Shown here in pieces: positions 17,804 to 28,354 of a DNA stretch of 64,000 nucleotides. Source of the stretch: an uncultured Collinsella sp. (lineage in GTDB: Bacteria > Actinomycetota > Coriobacteriia > Coriobacteriales > Coriobacteriaceae); the NCBI GenBank assembly GCA_902464565.1, contig CABQJV010000009.1, positions 1 through 64,000 of the forward strand. The letters are read 5' to 3'. The stretch's first letter is position 1; every line of letters starts with the position of its first letter. The notes beneath the pieces were generated by a model. The model saw only the letters and a program-made list of their open reading frames with translations, did no database searches and had not been told where the DNA came from. A program made the translations under genes and the position numbers.

Positions 17804-18412
17804 CTAGCGCAGCTGGGCGTAATGGTTGTAAATCGAAATAGCCGTGGGATAAAGATAGCGCCCGGACTGGATCACATAGACCAGACCCTGCGCAAAACAG
17901 GAGAAGAACAACTCGTCGAGCGAGGACTTCCCCACCATCTTGCGCAGCGCATGGGCATAATCGCCGTGGCGGTTGGGTTCGATGGCATCGGCCACAAAGA
18001 CCACCATATCGAGCGGCGTCATGTCGCAGTCACCCACGGTGTGACGGTCGACAGCCTGGAAAACGGCCGGCGACAACTCGGGGAAAAGCTGCGGAAGCTC
18101 ATAGGCGGCAACAGGGCCATGCAAAAGCGGCGTCGCGGCGGAAGGAGAGCCGGCAATCTTAATGCCGTAATGCAGAGCGCGCGTGACCAGCTCGTCGTCG
18201 GAGAGCACTTTGTCCCAGTCATGGATCAGGCCGGCGGCAGCGGCATCAAAGCGGTCAACGCCGTAGACCTCGGCCAGATGAAGTGCGGTCTCGGCAACAC
18301 CCAGCGAATGCACATAGCGCTTGCGCTTATCCTTCATGCGAACATCGAGCAGCTCTTGAATGCGCTTGAGCAGCGCGCGCTCATCGCCCTCAAACTGATC
18401 CTCTACCGACAA
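17804..18412 (-). CDS. yqeK: YqeK-type HD-domain hydrolase
   Basis: A 202-residue HD-superfamily protein between nadD and rsfS, where YqeK (a symmetrical diadenosine tetraphosphatase in Bacillus and relatives) is normally encoded. Metal ligands are visible in YVHSLGVAETALHLAEVYG and GLIHDWDKVLSDDEL, and in VDRHTVGDCDMTPLDMVVF. The start appears to be TTG at 18412; no ATG or GTG is in frame between the nadD stop and the homology. Confidence 0.9.
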   Translation of the reverse strand: MSVEDQFEGDERALLKRIQELLDVRMKDKRKRYVHSLGVAETALHLAEVYGVDRFDAAAAGLIHDWDKVLSDDELVTRALHYGIKIAGSPSAATPLLHGPVAAYELPQLFPELSPAVFQAVDRHTVGDCDMTPLDMVVFVADAIEPNRHGDYAHALRKMVGKSSLDELFFSCFAQGLVYVIQSGRYLYPTAISIYNHYAQLR

Positions 18413-18424
18413 CGTAGACCCCCA

Positions 18425-19102
18425 TCACTCAAAATCTTCTTGGCCCAAATCGGCATATAGCCTGCGTTTGCGAATGTAGCCGAGCACGGACTCGCTCGTA
18501 AGATAGCGCACGCTCATACCGCGGGCAACACGCTTGCGAATGTTCGTCGAGCTGATCGCCAGCGCCGGAATCTGAATATAGCGCACGTCGAACGGCAGCC
18601 CCGACTCTTTGATTCGGGCACGCGCCGTATCGATATCAAAGCCCGGTCGCGTCGCCGCAATAAAGGTAGCAAGCTCAGCGATTCGTTCGGCATCATGCCA
18701 AGTCACAATATCGATAATCGCGTCGGCGCCCGTAATAAAGTAGAGCTTTACCTGCGACGGGTAAAAGTCGCGAAGGGCATGAAGCGTATCGGCCGTATAG
18801 GTTACACCCGGACGGTCGATCTCGAACCGGCTCGCCAAAAAGGCCGGGTTCGCGGCGGTGGCGAGGACCGTCATGGCATAACGGTCCTCGGCAGGCGTCA
18901 CCGGCTTGTCAAGCTTAAAGGCAGGAGAGCCCGCCGGCATAAAGAGCACAGCGTCCAAGTCGAGCGACTCGCGCGCCTGCTCGGCGGTCACCAGGTGCCC
19001 GTAATGGATGGGATCAAAGGTGCCACCCATAATGCCGAGCCTAAACTCCTGCCCGTCCTCTAGAGGAAGCTCGGGCAGACCGATTCCACCGCGCAGCGAC
19101 AT
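18425..19102 (-). CDS. nadD: Nicotinate-nucleotide adenylyltransferase
   Basis: A 225-residue nucleotidyltransferase converting nicotinate mononucleotide to deamido-NAD. GIMGGTFDPIHYGHLVTAEQ contains the HxGH-like adenylyl-transfer motif, and ISSTNIRKRVARGMSVRYL is the conserved C-terminal ISSTxIR block. It starts shortly after the obgE stop (two intervening bases) and precedes yqeK. Confidence 0.96.
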   Translation of the reverse strand: MSLRGGIGLPELPLEDGQEFRLGIMGGTFDPIHYGHLVTAEQARESLDLDAVLFMPAGSPAFKLDKPVTPAEDRYAMTVLATAANPAFLASRFEIDRPGVTYTADTLHALRDFYPSQVKLYFITGADAIIDIVTWHDAERIAELATFIAATRPGFDIDTARARIKESGLPFDVRYIQIPALAISSTNIRKRVARGMSVRYLTSESVLGYIRKRRLYADLGQEDFE

Positions 19103-19105
19103 GGC

Positions 19106-20584
<1,479 letters not shown>

Positions 20585-20586
20585 CT

Positions 20587-20632
20587 ACAAAAAAGAGGGA
20601 GACCCTTGAATCCTAAAACTCAAGTGCCTCCC
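20587..20632 (-). terminator. Terminator between rpmA and obgE
   Basis: An interrupted stem (20597-20609 with 20620-20632) is followed by TCTTTTTTG on the minus strand, just past rpmA and before the obgE SD. It probably lowers obgE expression relative to the ribosomal proteins. Confidence 0.75.
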
Positions 20633-20657
20633 ACATATGTGCTCTATGAAGGGTGAA

Positions 20658-20915
20658 TTACGCGTTCGCGAGCGGGCGTACGCTGACCCTGTGCTTGATA
20701 CCCTTGTGGAACTCAACGGTACCGTCGACCAGCGCGAACAGCGTGTCGTCCTTACCACGGCCAACGTTCTCACCCGGGTGGATGTGCGTGCCGTGCTGAC
20801 GGACGAGAATCGTGCCCGTGGTTACCGTCTGGCCGGCATAGCGCTTCGTGCCAAGGCGCTGACCGCGGGAGTCACGGCCATTACGGGAGGAACCGAGTCC
20901 TTTTTTGTGTGCCAT
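20658..20915 (-). CDS. rpmA: 50S ribosomal protein L27
   Basis: An 85-residue bL27, beginning [20 protein letters not shown] and ending with a normal core. It begins directly with the mature MAHKKG sequence and has no Firmicutes-type N-terminal extension. Consistently, no Prp protease gene lies between rplU and rpmA. Confidence 0.97.
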   Translation of the reverse strand: MAHKKGLGSSRNGRDSRGQRLGTKRYAGQTVTTGTILVRQHGTHIHPGENVGRGKDDTLFALVDGTVEFHKGIKHRVSVRPLANA

Positions 20916-20948
20916 TGTGTATACCTACTCTTTCGTTACGAGTGTAAT

Positions 20949-21323
20949 CTACTCGGCGACGGGAGCCTCGGCAACAGCCTCAGCCTCTGCCTTGACAGCC
21001 TTCTTGGCGCGGGAGGTAGCCTGAACCTTCACGATCTTCAGCTTGGTGAGCTGCTGACGGTGACCCTTCAGACGACGATAGCGCTTGCGCTTGTGGAACT
21101 TGAAGACCAGCTGCTTCTCGCCCTTGAACTGCTCAACGATCTGAGCGGTAACCTTGGCCTTGGCCAGCTTGTCGGGATCGGTGACGATCTTCTTACCATC
21201 GTTGAGGAAGATAACCGGCAGGGTGACCTTGTCGCCCTCATTGCCCTCGATCTTCTCGACGGTGATGACATCGTCGGTGGCGACCTTGTACTGCTTGCCG
21301 CCCGTGTTAACGATTGCGTACAT
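20949..21323 (-). CDS. rplU: 50S ribosomal protein L21
   Basis: A 124-residue bL21, starting MYAIVNTGGKQYKVATDDVI and containing FKFHKRKRYRRLKGHRQQ. About 25 residues of Ala/Glu/Lys tail follow the family core. ATG at 21323 is chosen over an in-frame ATG seven codons upstream because homology begins here and AAGGG lies 9 bases away. Confidence 0.96.
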   Translation of the reverse strand: MYAIVNTGGKQYKVATDDVITVEKIEGNEGDKVTLPVIFLNDGKKIVTDPDKLAKAKVTAQIVEQFKGEKQLVFKFHKRKRYRRLKGHRQQLTKLKIVKVQATSRAKKAVKAEAEAVAEAPVAE

Positions 21324-21365
21324 GTTTACTTGCCCTTCATGCATCAGTTAGTGCAACAGCCGAAT

Positions 21366-21394
21366 ATAGTAGCAGGCGAAAATACCCCCGTCAA
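21366..21394 (-). promoter_or_regulatory. Promoter of rplU-rpmA
   Basis: Minus-strand TTGACG (21389-21394), a 17-base spacer and TACTAT (21366-21371). The -35 overlaps the last codons of the upstream radical-SAM-linked gene. It is the best-scoring promoter by eye in the window. Confidence 0.75.
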
Positions 21395-22203
21395 CGAGTA
21401 TGTGGAGCAAATCCACAAGTTCGCACAGGTATGGGGCTGACGAGTCGGCCCTCGTCGTCCTCGCATGCTTGATTCTGACGCTCGACATCGTAGGAGCAGA
21501 TGGTCACGAGGTCTTGCATACCGGTGGAAACAATAGGTGCATCCACGCCCGGGGTCAAGCCCTGCAACAAAACATCAGCAGCAGAAAGCAAAATTTCCGG
21601 ACGCATGGAGCCCTCGTTGTCGGCATGGGTGTCGAGCATGAGCACCAAATGGTCCGGGCGCTCCCCCGCCGTGAGCTCATAGCCCACGAGCGTGTGATCC
21701 AAATCCAAGCGCTTGCTCTTTTTGCCGCGCGCGTAGTCGATGCCGTGGCCCGCGCGCAGCGTGTCGATCGCACGACGCACCTCGTCGGCGCTTACGGGCG
21801 CCTCGGGATCCAAGTGCAGGTCGATGCGATACGACAGGCGCGTGAGCTGCGCCGTCAACGCCGGCGTGCGCACGTCGATGTACGCCGCCTCGATGGGCGC
21901 CAGATCGGCCGGAGACGCCGCAGCCAGGCGCCCAAACGCCTCGTCGAGCGCCACGAACTCGGTCATAAACAGGTCATACCACTCGCAGGTCGACGACGTA
22001 CCCACCGGCAGCGCCGAAGAGAAGCCCACGCGCATGTGCGGAGAGAAGCCCTGCGTGACGGCATAGGGAAGTCCCGCACGGCGCACGATGCGCTCAATGG
22101 TATGGATTACTTCGAGATGGCCCAGGTACTTAAGGCGATCGCGCTTGCCATAGCGAACACGAAGTCTAAAGAGCGAGGGGTTGTCGGTCAGGCGCTCACT
22201 CAT
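21391..22203 (-). CDS. Radical-SAM-linked protein (TIGR03936/DUF2344)
   Basis: A 270-residue protein of the TIGR03936 family, which is almost always paired with a B12-binding-type radical SAM protein. Recognisable segments are RLRVRYGKRDRLKYLGHLEV, GLPYAVTQGFSPHMRVGFSS and ALPVGTSSTCEW. The molecular role is unknown; the conserved pair near rplU-rpmA-obgE suggests RNA or ribosome-linked chemistry, which is inference. ATG overlaps the partner's stop as ATGA. Confidence 0.9.
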   Translation of the reverse strand: MSERLTDNPSLFRLRVRYGKRDRLKYLGHLEVIHTIERIVRRAGLPYAVTQGFSPHMRVGFSSALPVGTSSTCEWYDLFMTEFVALDEAFGRLAAASPADLAPIEAAYIDVRTPALTAQLTRLSYRIDLHLDPEAPVSADEVRRAIDTLRAGHGIDYARGKKSKRLDLDHTLVGYELTAGERPDHLVLMLDTHADNEGSMRPEILLSAADVLLQGLTPGVDAPIVSTGMQDLVTICSYDVERQNQACEDDEGRLVSPIPVRTCGFAPHTR

Positions 22204-24077
22204 GCGCGATCACCCATCAATACATTCTTGGCGTGGAGCGTGGGGCAGATCCCGCAGCCGGTGCACGACGTACGGGTGCAGTCGGGAGTCGTGACGCCCT
22301 CGAGCGAGCGACGGTACTCGCGCTCGAGGAAACCGCGCGTGCAGCCGGGGCTCACATGCTCCCACGGCAGGCGCCAGTCCAACTCGTAGGGCAGGTGCAC
22401 GAGTTCATTGAGGTCGATGCCGTTTTTGGCAGCAGCTTCCTTCCAGTTATCGAGCGAGAAATGCTCTACCCACGCGTCAAAGCGAGAGCCCGAGCGCCAA
22501 GCATCGATGATGACGGGCGTCATGTCACGACCGGCGCGGGACAGCGCGGCCTCGATGAGCGAGGTCTCGGCATCGTGGTAATGAACGCGGACGGCACGGT
22601 TGCGAACGCTCGTGATAAGCAGCTTCTGGCGACGCTTGACGTCGTCGTAGTCGAGCTGCGGGCACCACTGGAACGGCGTGGCAGCCTTGGGGATAAAGAC
22701 CGAAACCGAGATCGACACCGAGATCGAGCCGCGACGAGCCTTGGGCACCACGGAACGACCGAGCTCCAGCACGTGATCGGCCAGATTGGCGATGGCCACG
22801 ATGTCCTCGTCGCGCTCGCCGGGAAGGCCCATCATAAAGTAGAGCTTCATGCGGTTCCAGCCGGCCTCGAAGGCCGCCTTGGCCGCACGGTCCAGGTCCT
22901 CCTCGGTCACGTTCTTGTTAATGATGTCGCGCATGCGCTGGCTGCCGGCCTCGGGCGCGAACGTCAGGCCGCCCTTCTTTTCGCCGGCGACCGACTCGGC
23001 CATATCCACGCCAAACGAATCCAGGCGCTGCGACGGAATAGACACGCGAATACCCGTATCCTCCAGGCGACGGTTGAGCCTGCCGAGCACGTCGCAAATG
23101 CAGGAGTGATCGGTCGTGGAGAGCGAGGTCAGCGACACCTCGTCATAGCCAGTCTTTTCCAGGCCCTGAATCACCGACGAGACGATCTGGTCGGCCGAGC
23201 GCTCGCGCACCGGGCGATACGTCATGCCGGCCTGGCAAAAACGACAGCCGCGGGCGCAGCCGCGCAGGATCTCGATAGACAGGCGGTCGTGAACCAGCTG
23301 CGCATAGGGCACGCACGACTGCGACAGCGGATTCGTGGCGCCGAAATCCTCGACGACGCGCTTGTAGACCACGGTCGGCGCATCCTTGCCCTCACGTGGC
23401 ACGGTGTAGCCATGCAGCGAGCAGGGCTCGTCATGACGAACCTCATAGAGCGACGGCACGTAGTTGCCGGCAATGGATGCAAGCTGCTCGACAATCTGCG
23501 CGCGCGGGACCCCTTCGTCACGCAGGCGGCGATGCAGCTGGCAGGTCTCGAGCAGCGATTCCTCGCCCTCACCGATGAGGATGGCATCGAAGAAGGCCGC
23601 GTACGGCTCGGGGTTGTACACCGAGGGACCGCCGGCGATGATGATTGGGTCGTCTTCACCTCGGTCGACCGCTAACAGCGGAATGCCAGCGAGGTCCAAA
23701 GCCTCGAGGAAGTTCGTCACCGCCATCTCGTGCGGCACATGCAGACCGACGATATCAAACGAAGCGACCGGCGCTGCACCCTCGAGCGATAGCAGCGGAA
23801 TACCCGCCTCGCGCATGGCGTCGCCCATATCGGGCCACGGCACATAGCCGCGCTCGCAGGAGATGCCCTCGGCCTGGTTAAGGATGTTGTAGAGGATGGC
23901 GATGCCCTGGTTGGGCAGACCAACCTCGTACACATCCGGGTAGATCAGGCAGCAACGGTAGTCGGCATCGGCCTTGGAAAGCGTGCCCCACTCGTGATCG
24001 ATATAGCGGCTCGGCTTCTCGACCTTGGCGAGCAACGGCTCAATTAAATGAAAACAATCTTGGTACGGAACGCGCAA
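22200..24077 (-). CDS. TIGR03960 family B12-binding-like radical SAM protein
   Basis: A 625-residue protein. Its N-terminus has a Rossmann-like cobalamin-binding-type domain (CLIYPDVYEVGLPNQGIAIL). The radical SAM core has EILRGCARGCRFCQAGM, giving the CxxxCxxC iron-sulfur ligands. A C-terminal cysteine cluster (CTRTSCTGCGICPTL) probably binds an additional cluster. Substrate unknown. The start is TTG at 24077 with AGGGG seven bases upstream. It is coupled to the TIGR03936 partner by a 4-base overlap. Confidence 0.9.
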   Translation of the reverse strand: MRVPYQDCFHLIEPLLAKVEKPSRYIDHEWGTLSKADADYRCCLIYPDVYEVGLPNQGIAILYNILNQAEGISCERGYVPWPDMGDAMREAGIPLLSLEGAAPVASFDIVGLHVPHEMAVTNFLEALDLAGIPLLAVDRGEDDPIIIAGGPSVYNPEPYAAFFDAILIGEGEESLLETCQLHRRLRDEGVPRAQIVEQLASIAGNYVPSLYEVRHDEPCSLHGYTVPREGKDAPTVVYKRVVEDFGATNPLSQSCVPYAQLVHDRLSIEILRGCARGCRFCQAGMTYRPVRERSADQIVSSVIQGLEKTGYDEVSLTSLSTTDHSCICDVLGRLNRRLEDTGIRVSIPSQRLDSFGVDMAESVAGEKKGGLTFAPEAGSQRMRDIINKNVTEEDLDRAAKAAFEAGWNRMKLYFMMGLPGERDEDIVAIANLADHVLELGRSVVPKARRGSISVSISVSVFIPKAATPFQWCPQLDYDDVKRRQKLLITSVRNRAVRVHYHDAETSLIEAALSRAGRDMTPVIIDAWRSGSRFDAWVEHFSLDNWKEAAAKNGIDLNELVHLPYELDWRLPWEHVSPGCTRGFLEREYRRSLEGVTTPDCTRTSCTGCGICPTLHAKNVLMGDRA

Positions 24078-24087
24078 CGGAAAACCC

Positions 24088-25017
24088 CTAAGCAGCGAGA
24101 TCTGATGCGTCCTGGTAGGACGCCATAGGACGGGTAGCGCCCGCGACCGTGGTCACAAGATCGCGAACGCGGGAAAACGTGGCAGTGACCACCTCATTGG
24201 CACGGCTGTAGTCGACATCGCGCTCGTAGAGCGAAACGAGCGCACGGCCCATGCCATAGGTGCCCGCGGCAGCAGTGAGCGCCTTGACGGCAAACCCAAT
24301 ATGCGGCGTCTGCTTGACGAGCGCGCGGGAGACCGCGCGGATCACAAGACCGCCGGCAAGCACGCCCGCGACCTCGTAGCCACGCTCGGGTTTAATGCCG
24401 CGTCCAAAGACGGCAGCGAGCTCAAAGAGCATGCCCACCTGCGCCAGCGCCATAACGGGATAATCGGCGCCCGGCAAAAACACCAGTGCACCGGTCGCCA
24501 TATTGGTGAGCGCGCACGAGGTGATGATACGGTTGGCCGCCGCGATGCGCATGAAGGCAAAGTTCGCCGCAAAAGCCGTTTCCTTGTCGGTGCGATCGAG
24601 AATCCAGCGGGCAAGCGTCTCGAGCAGATACGTCTTATCGATTGCCGCTACCACGCCGAGCATGGGCGTGGACTCCTCGATAAACGGCACCTCCACAGCA
24701 GACTCGGCAAGCACGCACACGGGCGCGCCGGCGATCACGAGCTCCTGCACGGCACTCTCCAAGCGGTCGGAACCACACGAGAGCACCAGCACCACATCGG
24801 TATCGGTCTTTGGAGCAATTCGCTCCTCCCCCAGACGCTCGACGCGCACAATGCCCGAGGTCGTCTGCGGCACAAAGGCGTCACGCACCGTCTCGGCCAG
24901 AAAGCGCGAGGCGGACGAATCCAGATAGACCGAGACGCGCACCGGCGTATCGGAATCCTTCTTAACGGACGCGCCCATCTTAAAAGCGCGGGTCAGCTTA
25001 TCTACGGGAATTTTCAT
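24088..25017 (-). CDS. Uncharacterised protein with DUF697-like membrane-associated region
   Basis: A 309-residue protein of unknown function. Residues ~25-130 look like a small alpha/beta nucleotide-sensing or GTPase-derived domain without a visible P-loop (VSVYLDSSASRFLAETV, then DVVLVLSCGSDRLESAV). Residues ~150-270 are hydrophobic helices (ITSCALTNMATGALVFLPGA, EVAGVLAGGLVIRAVSRALV) like DUF697, a region fused to GTPases in other bacteria. GGAGGGG precedes the ATG. It sits 18 bases after rodA and 10 bases before the radical SAM gene. Confidence 0.65.
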   Translation of the reverse strand: MKIPVDKLTRAFKMGASVKKDSDTPVRVSVYLDSSASRFLAETVRDAFVPQTTSGIVRVERLGEERIAPKTDTDVVLVLSCGSDRLESAVQELVIAGAPVCVLAESAVEVPFIEESTPMLGVVAAIDKTYLLETLARWILDRTDKETAFAANFAFMRIAAANRIITSCALTNMATGALVFLPGADYPVMALAQVGMLFELAAVFGRGIKPERGYEVAGVLAGGLVIRAVSRALVKQTPHIGFAVKALTAAAGTYGMGRALVSLYERDVDYSRANEVVTATFSRVRDLVTTVAGATRPMASYQDASDLAA

Positions 25018-25035
25018 AGCAAACCCCTCCAGCGG

Positions 25036-26262
25036 TTACGCGGCGCCCGAACGATGCCGCCATATGGATTGTACGATACCCACCGTCAGCAGCTGAATCA
25101 TCATCGAAGACGAACCGAAGCTAATAAACGGTAGCGGAATACCGGTAATCGGCATCATGCCGATGCACATGCCGATGTTTTCGAAAGTCTGGAACGCCCA
25201 CATGCCAACGATGCCCACACACGAAAGACGCAAAAACAGCGACTCGCACTTAAAGGCGACGCGAATCGTCGAAAAGATCAGCAGCACGTAGAGGCACAGG
25301 AGCAAAAAGGAACCGCAAAAGCCAAAGGTCTCGGACAGGAAGGCGAAGACGAAGTCGGTGTGGAACTCAGGCAGAAAGCCGCCGGCCGACTGCGTCGCAT
25401 GCCCCAGGCCCTTACCAAAGAAGCCGCCCGAGCCAACGGCGATAAGCGACTGCTGCAGGTTGTAGGCATCGTCCGAATCGGCATTATCGGGGTCGATAAA
25501 GACCGTCAGACGGTTCATCTGATACTGCTTGATGAGCACATCGTGGCCGAGCAACGAATCAAAGACCGAATCAAGCGCCAGGACGAGGGCCACCAGGCCC
25601 ACGAGCAGGGCCAGGGTCGACAGCACCCATTCGCGGCGTGCACCGCTCATGCAGATGACGATGGCGCCCGAAACCAGCACGACCAGGCCCGAGCCCAGGT
25701 CACCCATGGCAACGACGGCCAAAAACGGAATGGACAGCATGCCGCAGAGCTTGACGTAGTCGCGAACGGTATCGATGCGACCGTTATACTGCGAGCCAAG
25801 CGTAGCAATAAAGAAGATGGTGATGAGCTTGGCAAGCTCAACCGGCTGGAACGTCAAGCCGATACCGGGAATCTTGATCCAGCCCGTCATGCCCAGACCG
25901 CCCGTATAGGACAGACCCGGAATCTTGGGCGAGAAGATCACGATCAGGTCGATGACGAGCAACGCCGTCGAGAAATTGGAAATACCGCGCAGGTCGGTTC
26001 GCCAGACGAGCACCGCCAGCACCGCTCCGATGCCAATTCCCAGCAAATGGCGCGAGAACGAAGCATCGGCCTTAAACTGCGAAGCCGACCAGATAATGAT
26101 GGCACCGTAGGCGACGAGCGCCACAGTAGCCACGAGCACACCGATATGCACCTTTTGGCGAAACGTGCCGCGCGAGGCCGAAAGTTGCTTGTTGACGCGG
26201 TCCAGGCTGCTGCGAGAGCCGGTCTTGGTTGAACGGAACAGATCCGCCGGAGAAAAATCCAT
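25036..26262 (-). CDS. rodA: Peptidoglycan glycosyltransferase RodA
   Basis: A 408-residue SEDS-family polytopic protein polymerising lipid II during cell elongation. About ten membrane segments are visible. Family blocks are GLGMTGWIKIPGIGLTFQPVELAKL, abbreviated here, the essential-loop region with GSGGFFGKGLGHATQS, LPEFHTDFVFAFLSETFG, and GIPLPFISFGSSSMM near the C-terminus. Neighbouring PBP2 is the expected transpeptidase partner, so RodA is preferred over FtsW. An extended N-terminal cytoplasmic region (~35 residues) precedes the first helix. Confidence 0.94.
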   Translation of the reverse strand: MDFSPADLFRSTKTGSRSSLDRVNKQLSASRGTFRQKVHIGVLVATVALVAYGAIIIWSASQFKADASFSRHLLGIGIGAVLAVLVWRTDLRGISNFSTALLVIDLIVIFSPKIPGLSYTGGLGMTGWIKIPGIGLTFQPVELAKLITIFFIATLGSQYNGRIDTVRDYVKLCGMLSIPFLAVVAMGDLGSGLVVLVSGAIVICMSGARREWVLSTLALLVGLVALVLALDSVFDSLLGHDVLIKQYQMNRLTVFIDPDNADSDDAYNLQQSLIAVGSGGFFGKGLGHATQSAGGFLPEFHTDFVFAFLSETFGFCGSFLLLCLYVLLIFSTIRVAFKCESLFLRLSCVGIVGMWAFQTFENIGMCIGMMPITGIPLPFISFGSSSMMIQLLTVGIVQSIWRHRSGAA

Positions 26263-26271
26263 CGCAACCTC

Positions 26272-28341
26272 CTATCGAACCGAAGAATCGCCCGAGGCCG
26301 AAGAGGTATCGGGCTCGTCATAAATCACGCCGAGCACGTCGCGCACGACATGCATCGCGGTATCTGAGCCACCGCCGCCCTGCTCCAGGACGGTAGCGAT
26401 GACATACTTGGGATCATCGGCCGGTGCATAGGCGCAGAACCACGCGTATTCGTCCTCGCCACTTTTCTCGCCCGTGCCCGACTTGCCGTATACCTGCGGC
26501 GTCAGGGTGCCAAAGTGCGCCGCCAGGGACGTCGATGCCGTGTAAATCACGTCGTGCATGCCGTTGCGAACAAGAGCCAAATCCGAATCGCTGTTGATCT
26601 TGGCCTCCAGGCGCTTCTTCTTGCCCTTGCCATTGTACTTATAGGCATCGCCGTCGCCATCGCGCGACACGGCAGACAAAAATACGTGAGGCACGTACTG
26701 TTTGCCGCCGTTGGCAAGACCCATATAGGCGCACGCCATCTGCAGGGGCGTCACCAGGATGTCGCCCTGGCCGATGGCAATGTTGGTCATATCGCCGGCA
26801 TTCCACTTGCGGTCCTCGGCAGAGGCGTCGGTGAAGTATGACTCTTTCCACTCGGCATCGGGAATACGACCCGCGCCCTCACTCGGCAGATCGATACCGC
26901 AGGTCTTGCCTAGGCCCCAGCGACGAAAGACCTCCTGCAGGCCCTCGGGATGTTGCTCGTCATAAAAGAACGCCTTACCCATGTCGTAGAAGACGGGGTC
27001 GCACGAGTTGGCGATACCCGACTGCAGCGTCATGGTGCCGTGGCCAGACGTCAGCCAGCAGCGCTTGCCCCAAGCCTTGCCCAGACCCGTCCAATAACCC
27101 GTGCAGTTGGTTGTCTGCGTTGAAGTGTAGGTTCCAAACTCAAGACCGGCCAGTGCCGAGAGCGGCTTGATGGTCGAGGCCGACATGTACTGTCCGCTAA
27201 TGGCGCGGTTGAGCAGCGGGTGCGAACCCTTGTCATCATTGAGCTCGGTCCACACGTCATTTGAGACGCCGCCGATAAAGACGGACGGATCGAACTTGGG
27301 CTGGCTCGCCATGCCCAGGATCTCGCCATTGTTGGGATCGAGACACACCACAGCGCCGTTGCCGGCATTGCTGTAGCCAGTGGTCTTGGCAAGCTCGATA
27401 GCGCTCGCCAGCGCCGTCTCACAGGCCTGTTGGATCTTAAGGTCGAGCGTGAGCTTAATGTCGGAGCCGGCCTTCGCGGGCACGGCGCCGGCCTGACCGG
27501 TCACATTGCCCGAGGCATCGACCTTGACGGTCTGCTCGCCACGAATACCCTGCAGCAGGTTTTCGTAGTAGCTCTCAACGCCCGCCTGGCCCACGATATC
27601 GCCCGACTGGTACGTAATCTTGCCAGCAGAAGCATCATCATCGCCAGAGGTTTTCTTATTCTGGGCCTCGAGCTGCTCGGAGGTAATGGTGCCGGTATAG
27701 CCCAAGATATGGCATGCCGTCTCGCCGTATGGATACTGGCGCTCGGTACGCTCGGCAATCTTGACGCCCGGGAACTCGCCGGCGTGTTCCTTGATATAGG
27801 CAACCGTGGAGCGACGGACGTCCGTCGCGATGGTATGCAGGCTCTGAGCGCCCTCTGTATTGTCCTGAATATTGCGAAGGACCGCCACATAAGGCATTCC
27901 AAGCACGTTGGCAAGATGGCGAACCAGAACCTCATCCTCGGCAAGGTCGCGGTAGGCCACGACAGCAAGTGAGGGACGGTTCTGGACAAGCGCCACGCCA
28001 TTGCGGTCGAGGATGCGGCCGCGCACAGCGGGTGTGGTAACGGTGCGAGTCTGATTACTATTGGCCTGCTTCTCGTAATAGTCCGACGAGACCATCTGCA
28101 TGCCCCACAGCTTGACGGCAAGTGCCGCAAACATCGCGCCCACACCCGTGGTGAGGATGGAAAAGCGGCCCTTAAAGGCGGTCGCCGCGGTATTGCCCTC
28201 GCCCTCGGTGGCGCGCGGGGCCGTTCCATGCTGTGTATCGTAGGTAAAACGGGAATCGCCTCGACGCATGATGACCAGCGCGACCACGATGGCCACAACC
28301 AGCACGATACCGGCGATAATAACCGTCATCTGGGAAGACAT
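26272..28341 (-). CDS. mrdA: Penicillin-binding protein 2 (elongation transpeptidase)
   Basis: A 689-residue class B PBP cross-linking peptidoglycan with RodA. The transpeptidase motifs are SxxK as SASTIKPLSAL, an SxN-equivalent SCD in IANSCDPVFYDMG, and KSGTG. The dimerisation domain begins TPAVRGRILDRNGVALVQNR. It is odd in having an extra hydrophobic segment at residues ~6-25 (VIIAGIVLVVAIVVALVIM) ahead of the usual anchor (~60-80), separated by a polar stretch. GGGAGG precedes the ATG. It lies between mreD and rodA. Confidence 0.93.
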   Translation of the reverse strand: MSSQMTVIIAGIVLVVAIVVALVIMRRGDSRFTYDTQHGTAPRATEGEGNTAATAFKGRFSILTTGVGAMFAALAVKLWGMQMVSSDYYEKQANSNQTRTVTTPAVRGRILDRNGVALVQNRPSLAVVAYRDLAEDEVLVRHLANVLGMPYVAVLRNIQDNTEGAQSLHTIATDVRRSTVAYIKEHAGEFPGVKIAERTERQYPYGETACHILGYTGTITSEQLEAQNKKTSGDDDASAGKITYQSGDIVGQAGVESYYENLLQGIRGEQTVKVDASGNVTGQAGAVPAKAGSDIKLTLDLKIQQACETALASAIELAKTTGYSNAGNGAVVCLDPNNGEILGMASQPKFDPSVFIGGVSNDVWTELNDDKGSHPLLNRAISGQYMSASTIKPLSALAGLEFGTYTSTQTTNCTGYWTGLGKAWGKRCWLTSGHGTMTLQSGIANSCDPVFYDMGKAFFYDEQHPEGLQEVFRRWGLGKTCGIDLPSEGAGRIPDAEWKESYFTDASAEDRKWNAGDMTNIAIGQGDILVTPLQMACAYMGLANGGKQYVPHVFLSAVSRDGDGDAYKYNGKGKKKRLEAKINSDSDLALVRNGMHDVIYTASTSLAAHFGTLTPQVYGKSGTGEKSGEDEYAWFCAYAPADDPKYVIATVLEQGGGGSDTAMHVVRDVLGVIYDEPDTSSASGDSSVR

Positions 28342-28354
28342 CTACGGGCCTCCC

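Noticed and set aside
22233..23675. A 480-codon plus-strand frame opposite the TIGR03960 radical SAM gene
   Set aside because: Antisense shadow with His/Arg/Ala-rich, motif-free translation.
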